Assembly (NCBI GenBank): GCA_029851415.1
Contig: CM056743.1
Coordinates: 21,924,905-21,988,904, forward strand
DNA: 64,000 bases
DNA from: Eretmocerus hayati
Lineage: Eukaryota; Arthropoda; Insecta; Hymenoptera; Aphelinidae
Reading direction: 5' to 3'
In this document: positions 1 to 12,955 of the stretch, in pieces
How positions within the stretch are numbered: position 1 is the first letter of the stretch
Layout of the letters: each line of letters starts with the position of its first letter
Position numbers and translations under genes: made by a program
The notes under the pieces: model-generated
What the model saw: the letters and a program-made list of their open reading frames with translations, nothing else
Database searches by the model: none
What the model was told of the DNA's origin: nothing

Positions 1-10
1 TGATTTTCAG

Positions 11-133
11 AACACACATGCAGAGATTTTAGGTGTACCCTTAAAGAATTTTGTATTGGGAAGGATCTTGTTTGCGATGGCATCAGACATTGTGAAGATG
101 GTTCGGATGAAGTAGCTTCTTCACTTTGTGTTG
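11..133 (+). CDS. LDL-receptor class A domain exon of a membrane protein (partial, gene starts upstream)
   Basis: A splice acceptor (ttttcag, ending at 10) is followed by an open 123-bp exon and a strong donor (TTG|GTGAGT). In the frame starting at 13 it encodes one LDLa module: six cysteines with the calcium-cage signature C-D-G-x3-C-E-D-G-S-D-E. LDLa modules are extracellular, disulfide-bonded and calcium-binding. The exon ends in phase 1 and joins in frame to the transmembrane exon at 3833. Upstream exons, where a signal peptide and any CUB or other ectodomain would lie, are outside the window. LDLa immediately before a membrane helix is seen in CUB/LDLa proteins of the Neto or MIG-13 kind, but nothing here decides the family. 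Confidence 0.85.
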
Positions 134-683
134 GTGAGTGAAAAATTGCTTTCTGGTTTAATTTTGGAGTTTTTTTCTTTGTTTTGGAGACTACAAGATT
201 AGTTTCATGATTTGTTTCAGTTTTTGAATGAGTTATTGGATCTGGGAGAGCTCTTCCATGAAATTTCAAACTTTTTAGCATCGGGCATATTTTAATCAGA
301 TCTCCGGAACCAAATTTATTCATAAGCTGTATGATTGTTGCTTTGAATACTGTACACTGAGTCATATCGCAGCAAGTCAGAATCTGAAGTTTGTTTGAAT
401 GGTTGCACCTCTCGAAGTTATGACACCCACTGCGATGAGTGATTAATTCCATTTGAGTGAAACCATTCACATGTCTTTTTCATCAAACAATCGCCAGATT
501 TATTTTTCCAAATACTAATTATGATCCTTGATATGAAGGGCTCCGGAATATAACGTTATAAGTCCATTTTTTATGGAAAAATAATATGTGAAAAGTGTAA
601 ACAATCGAAATTCATACGCAAAGCGTGTCGCAGCAAAGAGTGTCGTAAAACCTTAATCATTACATGATAAATGAGGCATACTT
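134..683. other. Intronic DNA, nothing recognised
   Basis: AT-rich sequence directly after the LDLa exon donor. No ORF, domain, repeat or RNA gene could be recognised. Confidence 0.5.
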
Positions 684-1737
684 TCAACTGAGGTAACTTT
701 GGGACAATTTCGACTTTTTCTGTCATTGTTTTTCGTAAAACTCGGCAAGGTTACGATAAAACCCACCTCAGCCGATGGCCAATTGAAAGCTTGAGATCTT
801 AGCTTTTGATTGGCGTGAGCTAGAGCTCGATTCGAGGATTCTATTCGAAGATACGGTCGTAGAAGCAATAGTATATTATGTACCCGAGTGCCGCAATCGC
901 GGAATTTCCATGACGAGGGCTGCAAACTTGTTTGCAGCCCGAGTCATGGAAAGCCGCGATTGCGGCACGAGGTACATACATTTTTTTATAGTCGTCCAGC
1001 TACAATCTAGCACGTTGCGAGCCGTTTACGCGGCCGTCAAGGCCGCGTAGACGGCCGTAATGTGCTAGATTGTAGCTGGGCGACTATAAAACACTTTCTA
1101 CAAAACCTGGGTCGGGGTAACTTTGGAACACTCCAAGTTCAACTGATGTTACTTTTGTTCTGAAATAGAGAATCAACCCTCTCTGTCTATGAATTAAGAG
1201 TCGAAGACTTCAGCTTTCAATTGCTTTCTGGAACGTCCCGATCGGATGTTTCCACGCCGAGTGATGCTCATTTGAAATTAATTAGCTACTTGGACTAATT
1301 TTCAATTTTCACACGAATTTCTGCCAAATCTCGGAAAATTGGTTCGAATAGCTGATTAACTTCAAATGAGCATTACTCGGCGTGGAAACATCCCATCGGG
1401 ACGTTCCAAGAAACAAGTGAAAGCTAACGTCTTCGACTTTGAATTCGTGAACAGAGAGGGTCGATCCTCTTTTCCAGAACAAAATTAACATGAATTGAAC
1501 TTGGAGTGTCCCAAAGTTACCACACCCCAGGATTTGTAAAAAGTGTTTTGCTTCTACGACCGTATCTTCGAATAGAATCCTCGAATTGAGCTCTAGCTTA
1601 CGCCAATCGAAAACTAAGATCTCAAGCTTTAAATTGGTCATCGGCCGAAGTGGGTTTCATTTTATCGTAACCTTCCCGAGTTTTACGAAAAACAATGACA
1701 AAAATAGTCGAAATTGTCCCAAAGTTACCCCAGTTGA
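684..1737. mobile_element. Palindromic (foldback/MITE-like) element with a nested insertion
   Basis: The two ends are near-perfect inverted copies: the left starts tcaactgaggtaactttggg and the right is its complement ending at 1737. The inverted arms continue inward for about 430 bp each (for example ggtcgtagaagca at 855 against its complement near 1551) to a short centre around 1290-1350. The left arm is longer because a separate hairpin insertion sits at about 868-1088 and is absent from the right arm. No transposase is encoded, and the apparent ORFs are palindrome shadows. Such snap-back MITEs are mobilised in trans. No clear target duplication was seen. Confidence 0.75.
868..1088. mobile_element. 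Double-hairpin insertion inside the palindromic element
   Basis: This block interrupts the left arm between gaagca and aaacac, two sequences that are contiguous in the right arm. It consists of two separate, GC-rich, almost perfect hairpins in tandem: 879-978, with stem gtacccgagtgccgcaatcg and its complement, and 987-1088, with stem tatagtcgtccagctacaat and its complement. They are separated by a short T run. There is no coding capacity. The empty-site comparison with the other arm shows directly that it is an insertion. Confidence 0.75.
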
Positions 1738-3832
1738 CGGTAATCAATAAAAATGATAATCCGAGATTTCTGGTGCAAAAAACCTTTGAGGCAAATTTCT
1801 CAGTAATGGAAAAATAAACTCGTACCTTTCTGGTGCGGAGTCCTTTAATTGCGTCTTCGAGGTACAGTTATAAAAACTGGAAGAAAAAATTTAAAATCCC
1901 GAGAAAATTGCGATTTTTCCTTTGTGTACGGCGGTGTTAGTGGAATTCACTTTCAGTGCTGAAAAATTCAAGCTCGTACATAAATATAAAAATTTTCTAA
2001 CTAAACTTTTAGTCATTGTTTCAACTCAAATATGCTCAAATTTATGTACAGAAATTCAGCTTGAGATGATGGTTGAGTAAAACATCGATATTGAGGAGGT
2101 TTGATCTAATTTATTCAGGAAAAATTGAATTTATGCCTTACTGGGATATTTTCGACACGGACAAAAACAAAATTGAAAACTTCGAAATATACAAATGCAT
2201 AAATACTGCGTAGCTGACATGCACAATTCTATACACACCCAAAGTGCATCAAACATTAATATACACATGATAATTGTATGATTTGTTGTTAGATCGTTGA
2301 TTTTTAAAAGTAGTTTGCTTATCCCAGACAAAAAGAATCAGATTCGTCTTCCCACTTCAATTCTCTTCCAGTAGCCTATTTCACGAGTTATTTTACCAAT
2401 CTGAAACAGAAATATTTACTGTAGTTTTAACACTCATTGCAACAAGAGAAAAGTAATCTGGACTCAGCACCACCACACACTTTCTTCGAGATGTCTAACT
2501 ATTAATATATCACACTTAATTTGAATAAGTCACATTCAACGATGATTAGGGTAAGACTGAGTAGTTTTCAATCTAAAAACACGCTCAGTAAGATGCTGTA
2601 AGTGAACTGAGCATCGATATCTCGATCTGGAGAGTCTAATGAATTATACGTCACAAGATATATTTAATGGATACGTTCTTGCGGATTAATTTTCACCTTT
2701 CAAAGTTTCAAATCGAACCACGTATATACATGCTAGCCAGGAAGTGGATGAGCAATCATTTCCTTCTTCATTAATTCGATTTAGACCTCTTATACCCATC
2801 AATGAATCTTCTCGCTTGATCGATTCTTGAATGGGTGGACGAAGTTTTTCAGTTTCTTTACAAAAATTGAGTAACTCATTCATCATGAAAATTCGGCTCT
2901 TTTTCCATTTGACTCGTCTCGTTGGAATATCAGAATCACTTTTTTTGATGAACTGGGCGTAAAAGAGTATTTTGTGCACAGTTTGTCGGTTTTTACTCTC
3001 TTGTATCGAAAATTCCATTTCGGTACACGTGAAAAACTCTATCTTTCGCATCCTCGCGATGATTCCGACTTTTCCGATATTAAGGTGCTTACAAAACTAC
3101 ATTCGCGCACATGAAATAGGATTCGCACTTCGTTCATAAGGTTCCCTGCTTCCGAGCTTTAATCTCATGAACTCGGTGCGAAATGTACTATTTTCACCGT
3201 TTGTGCGGAAATGTCAAATTTCCGTACGGTTTTCCAGTTTCTTCCTCAGTTTTTTTTTCAGTTTTCTTCAGTTATTTTTGCTGCAGCTGGTGGAAAAATG
3301 GTGTCTGACATCCGAGCGAAGTGGTTTTTACATTCTCAGGGTGATGCTAACTCTCGCCTTCGTCTCCGGATAGAAAATATCACTACGACCGTGAAATACC
3401 CACCAACACTCTCGATCTTGTATCGAAGTCTGCTGTGATTTATTGAAAAAAAGTTTTTTTTTAAATTTCTTTTATCCAGTTATTGGAACACGTTATTTTC
3501 GAAAATTAAAAAAAAAATTATGTTAAGGCAGAGAGTCTAGAATTGGACTTTCTTCTAAAAGTTCTTCTGATTCTAAGGCCTCAAGTATAAATAAGTCACC
3601 TCCAACATGATCATAGAGTTGCCTTAAAAATGACTGGTTTATCAATAAACAAACTATGGTCACGCGCAAGAAGTAGTAAAAATTGATCAGATCCTATCTT
3701 TACTTTGTTGGTATTTCCAATCTATAAATATGCGAAAACAAAAAGCATCATTTTATGTTCAGGCATCAGAAAAATGAGGATTTTCAGGCTTGAATTCGTT
3801 AACAATACCAATAAATTTTTATGAATTTTCAG
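1738..3832. other. Intronic DNA, nothing recognised
   Basis: AT-rich, with only short unsupported ORFs on both strands. It ends at the acceptor of the transmembrane exon. Confidence 0.5.
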
Positions 3833-4024
3833 ATTCAGAGGCCTCGCTAATTTTTGGAATGGCAAGCACGTGGTTTGCAATGATGATGGTTTGTTTGATA
3901 CTGGCAACGGCGGGTCTCGTTTCGGCCGGAGTTTTATGCTTCTGCAAAAAGCGAGTCACATCACCAAGACATCCTTATAACAACGCACACAATGCCCATG
4001 GACATCCACCTGTCAGCTATCCCT
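3833..4024 (+). CDS. Transmembrane and juxtamembrane exon of the LDLa membrane protein
   Basis: The acceptor (gaattttcag) ends at 3832 and the donor is CCCT|GTGAGTAA after 4024, giving an exon of 192 bp, phase 1 to phase 1. It starts D-S-E-A-S and then holds a hydrophobic helix of about 24 residues (from MASTWFAMMM through the LVSAGVL stretch), ended by CFCKKR. That is a typical stop-transfer signal with possible palmitoylated cysteines. A His/Asn/Pro-rich segment (SPRHPYNNAHNAHGHPP) begins the cytoplasmic tail. The frame joins the LDLa exon with no stop, so the predicted order is LDLa outside, one membrane pass, then tail. The intron before it is 3.7 kb. Confidence 0.8.
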
Positions 4025-6219
4025 GTGAGTAAAAAAACAAAAAAATCACCCTCTTTGGTAAACATCTTTGCTAATGAATTCGCCGCATTGCTTCCGAGTT
4101 TACTCTGGATCGCATGAAAGAAAAATTTACATAATCAAACATGCAGGCGTATTCTCTCGTTTAATATACCAAAATGCCCAAAGGTATATACGTTCTGAAA
4201 TGCGATAATGCGTGCGTACTGCGATTCTTTATGCGAGTTTGTTTGGAGAGTGAGTGCAGTGCAATACTTGATTCTGGGTTTTGTGTGACGAATTATTTTT
4301 TTGCTTCGCGTGAGAATTGTGGTTATGTCTATCCGAGAAAAATGATGATTTTAGTCTGATGAAAAATACTGAATTTGGAATCATAAGCTTCGTCGTGAAA
4401 AATTTTTGGAAAAAATCTTCAATTGGTTGCGGTTTTATCTAATACATGAGGATCCAGTTAATGAGCTTCAAGGGGTCAGAAAAAGGTTTGTTTCAATTAG
4501 AGCTTGTTAACATCTGGACTCAATATGCTTACTATCTCCGATGCTGGAATTGAAAGTTGCCCAAATATGTCACTTTTTATGACCGGGCTGTGCTGTGTCA
4601 TTTGCGGTTGGAGCCGATATTATTCAATTATTATACCTGATTTAGATTTTGGTTTTAATCACTGGTGACACATACCGAAGTGGATGGTTGAACTTCTACC
4701 AATGGTTGGAAAATTTGGCAGAAATTCTACCGAATCTTTTCGTCTTGTTTATATAGCTCTTTCAGCACGAATGCCCATGATTATGGACATACGGGAGAAT
4801 CTCAAAATTCGGGTGATTTTATGATAACGACCTATTTTACGTCGCAAGCGAGGTCGTACGAGACACGATTTGCAGCAATTGAGGTCTTCTACTCGAAATT
4901 TTTGAGAATTCACTCGTCCTCAATACTTTCAAATACTTCTGAGGATCATATCTTGCTTTGGCCCAATGATACGAGATGTGATGGGTGGAAAGATTCGATT
5001 TTTTGGCTGTCACAACGATTTGATTGATTATACTTTGAAGAATTGAATCCTTCGCGCCTCACGGCCGTCCTTATCGAGATGAGAGAGCTGCTGAGAGTTG
5101 TTGGTGTGTCACAAAATTTTTGTCATTTAAAAAAATCGCTCTTGCTTACGATCCTGTGATCGGGGTGATAAATAAACGAATTTCTGGAAACGGGATCTGA
5201 TTCAGCATCAAAAAACATATAAATCTAAATACCATTGATGACATCAAATCCTAGTGGCTGTGGTCACAATGGAAAGAGGAAAATGTTTCTTCGTAATTTA
5301 ATCTTGAAAATGTCTTTCTCGCCTCGCATGGGGCATGAAAAAATGTGGAATCCGTTGTATCTGGAATCACGTGTAAACAGAAATGTATATGGAAATGGCT
5401 CCTATCGTAGATCCACCGCAGGAGTAATGCGAGGCTTATGAAAATCGAGGAATTAACGAAAGCGTGCATTTTCGTGGGTGTGGAGAATCTTTACTTCGTA
5501 ATAGAAACAATGACTTTTTCTCACTTTACTGACATCAAGGTCACATCATCTCCACGAGGAACTCGACGAGGAAGCATACTCAGAAGAATGATTGTAATAT
5601 GGGATTATTCGTTATTCGATCGCACATGCACGGCGAAGCTGCGAAATGTGTCATTCGGTCATTTTTATCATTGTTCGAGTACTACTTGACCCAAAAAAGT
5701 TTGGCATGTTCTGTCATTTTGAAATTCTTCAAATTGTTCAACCAGAGTGGCCCAAATTCTGAGATTTGCCCATAGGGTAAAAATTTGTTGACGATAACTT
5801 TGCTATGAGGATAAGAGTGCCTAATTGTCCCCCATCGTCTTTTTTCAAACTCGCTCTTCAACTTCATCTAAATTGATCAATTCGACTATGAAAAATTGAA
5901 TGGAGGTAGAAAAGCTACAAAATTAGCCAAAGTACGTCTTATTTGGAAGTTTAGGAGCCAAAATATCTTAGATTTCACGAAAAACCCATTCAATCTCAAA
6001 AAATAGGCCTCTTTTCCAAGTGGGGGAAAATTAGGGACATCTTTTTTTATCGCAACAAAAATCTTCTTTTGCGAAGATTAGCTTAGCTCGTCTCCAATCC
6101 ATTAAAATCAAACGTGTTTCAGCTCATTTCGAATGAGCCAAAATACGTTGGAAGATATTGAGATAAGCCAAAACTATGAGCAGAACAAAAGTAATGGGGG
6201 CATATTAGGCACATTTGCC
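4025..6219. other. Intronic DNA with probable old repeat remnants
   Basis: No gene is seen. At 5815-6210 the sequence has loosely inverted ends (gtgcctaattgtcccccat on the left; the complement of gtgcctaatatgcccccat on the right), which suggests a decayed transposon of about 0.4 kb. The rest is featureless AT-rich sequence. Confidence 0.4.
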
Positions 6220-6435
6220 TTAAGGGGACGTCGGAGCCCTATCAATATTGTACAGTTACCGACATGATCGAGTTTTCGTATTTCTCGATGAATTTTTGAG
6301 ATATCAAAAATCTAACTAGTAACGCCGATTCTATGAGCCATACAGAATCGGCGTTACTTAGTAGAATCCCGATATCTCGAAAATACATCGAGAAATCCGA
6401 AAACTCGACAATGTCGGTATCCGACATCCTCTTAA
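6220..6435. mobile_element. Short palindromic element flanked by TTAA
   Basis: Inverted ends (ggggacgtcgg on the left; the complement of gaggatgtcgg on the right) are flanked on both sides by TTAA (6220-6223 and 6432-6435). Inside is an inverted repeat with arms of about 75 bp, centred on a hairpin at aacgccgattc/gaatcggcgtt near 6340. TTAA duplication is the hallmark of piggyBac-type insertion, so this may be a piggyBac-mobilised MITE. The TTAA could also be chance in AT-rich DNA. Confidence 0.55.
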
Positions 6436-7999
6436 ATTGGAAGAAAATATCTGAAAAAGTCCAGAAAATTACTTGAAGCTTCGGAAATTCAAAACCCACG
6501 AGAATTATTTCATCATCTGCTTTTGCGCGTTTACTGGGGGTAAGAAACAAAAATTCCCAAAGTCACTAATTCCAATTTTTTCCACTCAATTTTGACGCAA
6601 ATGATATTTTTTTATGAAAAAAGTGTCCTATGTGCCAAAGTAAGACCCGAGCTGAATAGGTGAGAAAAGTTTGCAATGTTTGCAATGGGTAAATAATATC
6701 TTGACGAGTACTAAAGCTAAGAATAAAATTTGCAATCTGGAAGAATAACACATAGAATCTCTTCAAAATGGTCAAAGCATATACTAGGATCTAAGTTATC
6801 ACAAACCGATCAAAGCCATGCTTTCAATAGCAATTCCTATTCTCGTCTATCAATGAATTTTTACCATTTTTACCGTATAGTTTATGTACAAAAATTCAAT
6901 TCGCTCACTGACCATTTCAAAAGTTTTTGAGACCACATCTGATATCTCATCATACATCCCAATCACAAAAATCTGACTCTTCGAATTAAACAGCTATGAA
7001 TAGTGCATGGTGAATTAAAAATTACCTTTTATACAAAGAAAATGACTTAAATGTCGAATGATGAATAGTATTGAAGATAAATTTGAAGACGGCCCAGTGA
7101 TTCTGTTCTTAACAAGATAAGTTCCATTGTAGAGCGAGAGCATAAGTAGTCAATAAGCAATTGGTTTCGGTTAATTGATCGGTCTGGATGACGAGAATGG
7201 CCCATAGGCACTTGATGAAAAAGTTCGTCACGTATCTCGGTCGCTTTATTGTTTCGCCATGTGGGTCATTCCAGTCACATCTATATACGTTTGACGTCGC
7301 ACATTGAGCACGATTTCTTTGAACAAGTCCGGTATATAGGTACAAGGTATATAAGAGAACTTGAGTTGACCCTTTTACTTGCCAGATAAATACTTCTTGA
7401 AACTCTGTACACTTGTTTTTGTTACGAGTATCGAGTTCGTGACTTCTCGTTTGCACATTTTTTGCATGCAAAAATGTTATCTTTACAAAAGAGTCCATTC
7501 TCACTCTGTACCCTTTTTCATCTACCTTTACGAAGTCTGAAAATTAAATTCCAAAAAAATTTTTTCCCTCAATTCCTGGCTACTTTTCCTTTTGTCAACC
7601 GCATTTTTTCTGCACTGATAATGAACTTTATTGAAGAGTAAAAGTGACGGGTAAAACTCATTTGGTAATCACTGCGCTGTGCTAACTAATAGAAAGTTAT
7701 ATCGGTATGAGTGCGTTATAATAGAGATGCACTCGAAATTTCAATCACATGCGCAACCGTTTTTTTAGATATTGTGACCGACCGAGTACACGTTTCACTT
7801 TCGCATTGACGGATGCGCATGAATGTGTAAGCAGCCTCTGCTTGTACGTACTTCAATTTGCACTTTACTAAGTATGATGTTTACGCTAGGCGAGTATGAA
7901 TTTGTATAAACTTCGCAAATTAGTTAAAATTCGCTCAAGTATTTTTCTGGTACATCGCTAAAATTCAAGATTGAGAGTATTTTCATTGCACCCTGCTAA
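6436..7999. other. Intronic DNA, nothing recognised
   Basis: AT-rich sequence. Small ORFs on both strands lack domain, codon or splice support. Confidence 0.4.
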
Positions 8000-9075
8000 T
8001 AGGGTGGACCGAAAAACGAATTTTTTCCCTCAAATCGTTTTACGGTTGGGGTCAGGAAAGTTGTGTCTCTACGATGTAGATGCGAAAATTTTTCCACTGA
8101 AAGCTGAAAATTAACATCTTGTTTCGAGTAAGAGCCCTGAAAATTTTCAAGAATAAAGGAAAAAACGCTTTTGACATTATTTTAGAAAGTAAAGTAACAA
8201 GGCACATGTTTGAATTATCATTACGCGAACTATTTTTTCTTGTGTATTTCCACCCAACAAGGTCCGTTCAAGCCTATGGAACCAAGGGCCTTCGTAAATC
8301 GCAAGATTCTGTTCAAAGCGAAAACAATTTTCCGGGAAACACCAAAATCGGTTCAAAGTGGTGTTTTGCTAAGGTGAGCATATTCCAATGGGTCTGGGTT
8401 CGTATAGCCCATCAATGACTTCTCATGTCTTTTGATCTCCTGAAAACAACATTGGTGGTTTTATGAAGCTCAGACTCGTTGAATTCCGTCTCATCTTATA
8501 CATTAGAGTGACCATCCCTATACATGGGTGATGAGTGTTTTGAGATACCTGACATCAGCCACTCAATGCTTGAATCCGACGCATCCAAGCTCCATGAAAC
8601 CACCGCGATCGTTTTCAGGAGGTCAAAATATGTGGGAAATTGTAGTTCGATACGAGAACAAGCCCATTGGAATGCTTTTCTTATCAAAACATCAATCTGA
8701 CCAGATTTGGGCGTTTCCCGGAAAAGTGTCGTCTTTTCGCGGAATATCACGATTTACAAAGATCCTTGATTCTTGAGGCTTGAAAACGGACCTGGTTTCC
8801 GGTTTCTAATACGGTTGAAAATACATATGAAGTGATAGTTCGCATGATGATTCAGACCAGATGAATGACCTGCGTCTTGTTTCTTCAGTTCTGAAATTAA
8901 TGTCAGATTAGCGCTCTTTTCCTTGATTTTTGAGAATCTTCAGGGCTCTTACTCGAACTCAAGATCTTCATTCTTAGCCCCTAAAGAAAACTGTTACGCA
9001 TCTACATGTGGAAAAGCAATTTTTCTGACCCCAACCCGAACGATTTGGGAAACTTTTTGTTTTCGGTCCACCCTA
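8000..9075. mobile_element. 1.07-kb palindromic MITE with TA flanks
   Basis: The ends are gggtggaccgaaaa (from 8002) and its complement (to 9073), flanked on each side by TA (8000-8001 and 9074-9075), which fits a Tc1/mariner-type target duplication. Inverted similarity runs through most of the element: agtaagagccctgaa at 8128 matches its complement at 8950, and the blocks near 8330 and 8700 also pair. The ORFs at 8119 and 8528 are shadows of the palindrome. There is no transposase. Confidence 0.7.
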
Positions 9076-10600
9076 CCTGCGGATTTATTGTAATCACACC
9101 TTTTCTGGTAAATTTCATGAGTAAATTACAAATGACCAATAATACAAAAATTTCAAAATTTTTATAAAATATCTTCATCGTCGCATCTATGATTTTAGTC
9201 ACGGTGCTGATGATGAGAAAATTTCGTGATGACATACCGAACATCCGTCAATTCTCATTAACGTGCATAGCGTGATATGTCCGCCCACCAAATAGCGCCA
9301 TTTATGAGTCAAATTTCCGTCTCAAATTCCAACTCAACGGCATTTCGTTGATAAAACTGCGTGTGTTACATTTCAAATGGAAGCTTTGAGGCAAAGATTT
9401 CAAGTTACGATTGACCTTCACTCCATTCAATGGCTCAATTTTGCTTCAATCAATTTTGATTTGCATTGATTAAAATTATTATGTATGATTTATTTGCTTC
9501 TTGCTGCTAGTCCGTTCCTTGTCATTCAAATTTGAGATGAATCGTTAAAGAATTTATCACCACAATTTCGGATCCGATTTTAGATGAATTGAATATTTGT
9601 TTTCGCAGATTTATATATAATGGAACTTTAAAGTGATCCAGTCTGGAGAAATGGGTGGAAATATCGGAAAACAATTCCAACAATCATCAATATTCAAATT
9701 GTAGTTTAATGATTATACAAATTAATGTTCACTGAAATGAAAGTCGAGATGAAAGTAATACATTGATGGTGCTGTATAGGTTTATTCGTTCAAAATATCC
9801 TTGTCTGAATAATATTGTACTTGGGAAATTCCTAAAAACAAAGCAAGCAAATTACTACGTGTTTTGCTGCTGCATACCGTATATGCGAAAAGAGGACTTT
9901 GCACTCTCGTGCTGCAAGGAAGTTACATCTTCCATTTTTCACAAACTCAAATAAATGTATTTCTGAATCCGTAAAAAAAGCGTTTTACATTGGATTTTAG
10001 GCCCAGAATAATCTTTTGTGACATTAATTGATCGTTTTGTGGGATCGTCTGTAGTCGTTTGTCTGTTCTTCATTTTGGCATACCTTCAAATTGGGTAATT
10101 TTAGTACGTTTTCGGTGCTTTTTATTTTGTTTGGCTCGGCATTCCAACATACATCGACAAAACGCACTTCTATTAGTGATCAATCTAAAGCTTACAGCCT
10201 CAGCTTTCGATTGATGGGCTACAGAGTTCAATTTGATGTGTCTGAGCTGGAACTATTAGCACTTGAAGAAGTGTACCAAAGTTAGACTCCGACCAGGCAG
10301 CTTTGTTACACTTACAAAATATTCCAACCCTACCCACCACCATGTGAGTGAACTAATTTTAATCGTTCAGAAGTATTATTTTAAGCTGTTTGAAGCATTC
10401 CAAAACCTCATAGACCATCAGTCGACTCAAGGTGAGATAAAAAGAAGCTGTCATAGGAGATTGTACTGGAGTTGCCCTATCCTCATGCTTCTTATCTAGA
10501 GTGGGGTAACTTTGCTACTATTTTTCAAGTTTTTCTTCCGGTTTTTCATTCATTAAAATTCCAAATGCTGTAAATACTCTAATGTAACGATGGTTTCTTC

Positions 10601-10632
<32 letters not shown>

Positions 10633-12955
10633 AAATGTAGCATTATACACCTGTCAGTTTCGTTCTCGTTCCGGAACACTTCTTGCCAGATACACTAAGT
10701 GGACCACTCGCGTATCGGTGCTAAAGCACACTTTTTGGAAAAAGGTTCAATAAACAAGTACAATCATCCACCCGGGATCTGCGGTGGCTCAACACATTGT
10801 TTATGTGTGTGCCAAGAAGGGAGGATAGGTTTCAGAGCGATAGAATTATTTACCTTGCCGAGCGCAGCTCTGAAAGTCATTTTTCAGGGGTGCACCGAAG
10901 TTGCACCCACTGTACCAAAGACTCGTTGGCATACGTATGCACGAGTGATTAAGCTTATAAAAAACAAGGAATGCGGGTGATCCTTTTTCAGAGCGATAAT
11001 ACTTGTTTTTGCTTTTTGGTTTGCTCGTGTCTCACATCAAATAGCTAGCCAATATTCGATCCGCATCAGCTTATCACAACATAATATTACAATCTCGTCT
11101 CCACTATATATACAGTCATTATTTCTATTTTTATCCTCAATCATATTTCAACCATCAGACCAAAACTTTTGACGTCACTGGATCACCTGTAAAACAAGGA
11201 AATGCAATATTTTGTCTCACATTCCGTTACAAATGTTCAATTCGCTTACACAAGTATATGAGTAGTTCCGTGGAAACTTTGATATTTGAAGGTCGAAAAT
11301 GTGCCAACCCCAAATCTCACTTCCCAGAGTTCTGTAATAGATTTTCCGACTTGTAAGACATATAAAGCATGAATTAAATCGCGCTCAAATCTCTCCCCCC
11401 CCCCCCCCATCGGTACCATGAGGATAACACGCATAAAACGGTAACAGCTGTTACCTTAGGGCACGGAGTCCTGACTTTCGCCGCTAAAATTGATCTCCCG
11501 GTCAAACGGTTTCCACTATAATAGTCTTGAGGTCTTATTAGGGGTTTCATTTGGCCATCAGATACTTTGGAAAATGTTGACTAGGACCTTCGTAATCTCG
11601 TGCTTAAGGGTCGCGCTAGTGGAGCACGGAACTGACCGAAAAGTATAGCAAACGTAGATTTTCGCGAAAAAGCACTCCGCAAACTCGGAAAACCAATTTT
11701 TTGGATACTTGATGGCATTGAAAAGTTGCGCCTGGCGATTCACCATTGGTGTGGAAAAGCTTGGAATGAAGTAAATTCACTTTTATCGAGGAAAACTGAG
11801 GGAGTAGAATTTTAAGTAAAACTGCTTCACAAAATGCACTTTCCCTCCATGCACACAAAAAGAGGTATTTTGGCTCTTATAACACAGTGGGATTTGATGC
11901 ATAATAACATAATATTTGATGTATTTGCCCGCCCGAATCCCGAACGAGCCCCAACTGCGGGGATTTTCATAAATGGAAAACCACAGGGCACGGAACTGAC
12001 ATTTTGATCCCTTTTCCGATATTATTATTTTTTTTATTGCAACCCTGGATCGAAAAACTAACAATGGCTCCAGAAAGAACGCTAAGAAATACGTCGATGA
12101 TTACGCATACGATTTTTTTCTCAACCATTTTTAGGGTTTGTCGCGGGGTTCGTAAAAGCAGGCCCAGATTAAGTACTTCAAAGTTTTCATAGAACTACTC
12201 ATATAAAATCGAATATTATTTAACTCAGTTCGACAGAAAGCAAGCAAGTAAAGCAAGATATCGAAAAAAATATAACGATAAGCCGATATAACATAATAAC
12301 AACACTATTAGTACAGTTCTGTTACGCTTTAGCTCCGTTTGCCTCTAGACTAAGCTGATCATTTATTCAGTCTTTACGAGAGACTTTTAGATCTCTTGCT
12401 CTCCGCTCACTAACCGTCCATTTTTCTTTATTTATTCGATGTTGTACATACATACATACATACACACCCAAAAACTTTTACATAATACTGTATTACTATA
12501 ACATACTGGGTAAAGCATGGACTTTTCGCTCGCTATTTTCGCATTCTGACCCCGTTTCACGATTAAAATTTCAGATATCCGACCCTCCATCAAATTCTTC
12601 ATCCGAGCATGAAAATACACTAGAAAATTCAAGTGAACCCATTTTCACAACGCAGGCAATCGTCTGGGCAAACTTTTCTTCCATGTATTATTATGTATGT
12701 ATGTATGTACTGCGCTCAGTTTTGAAATTTTGATATCGAAACCATCATAGCAGGAACACGATCAATAGCGCGGGCATTTCAAAATTACACGCTTCCAGAA
12801 ATATAGGCATATGTCGTCATGATATTATTCTGTCGTTCCCCTTTCTTTCTCTTCCAATATATGTTTGTACACTAACTCAATATACATTCATCGCCTACAA
12901 ACGACTCTGACTCATACACTATAGCAAAATGTTCATTGCTCATTGAATCGAATGT
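9076..12955. other. Intronic DNA upstream of the lipase gene
   Basis: No gene is seen. The stretch contains an A29 run (10601-10629), a C14 run (11395-11408), CATA/TATG microsatellites (about 12450 and 12695), and a small hairpin around gggtgcaccgaagttgcaccc near 10888. The phrase gtaccaaagttag and similar blocks between 10090 and 10920 suggest old transposon debris. No TATA box or initiator for the lipase could be assigned with confidence. Confidence 0.4.

Noticed and set aside
4174..4359. Cys-rich 61-codon plus ORF after the transmembrane exon
   Set aside because: It lies in the intron, has no acceptor or signal peptide, and its composition matches intronic sequence.
8119..8776. ORFs of 82-99 codons in the 8.0-9.1-kb element
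   Set aside because: They are mirror products of the palindrome and carry no transposase motif.
10699..10980. 93-codon plus ORF with several cysteines
   Set aside because: Surrounded by repeat debris and a poly(A) run, no recognised domain, no splice support.
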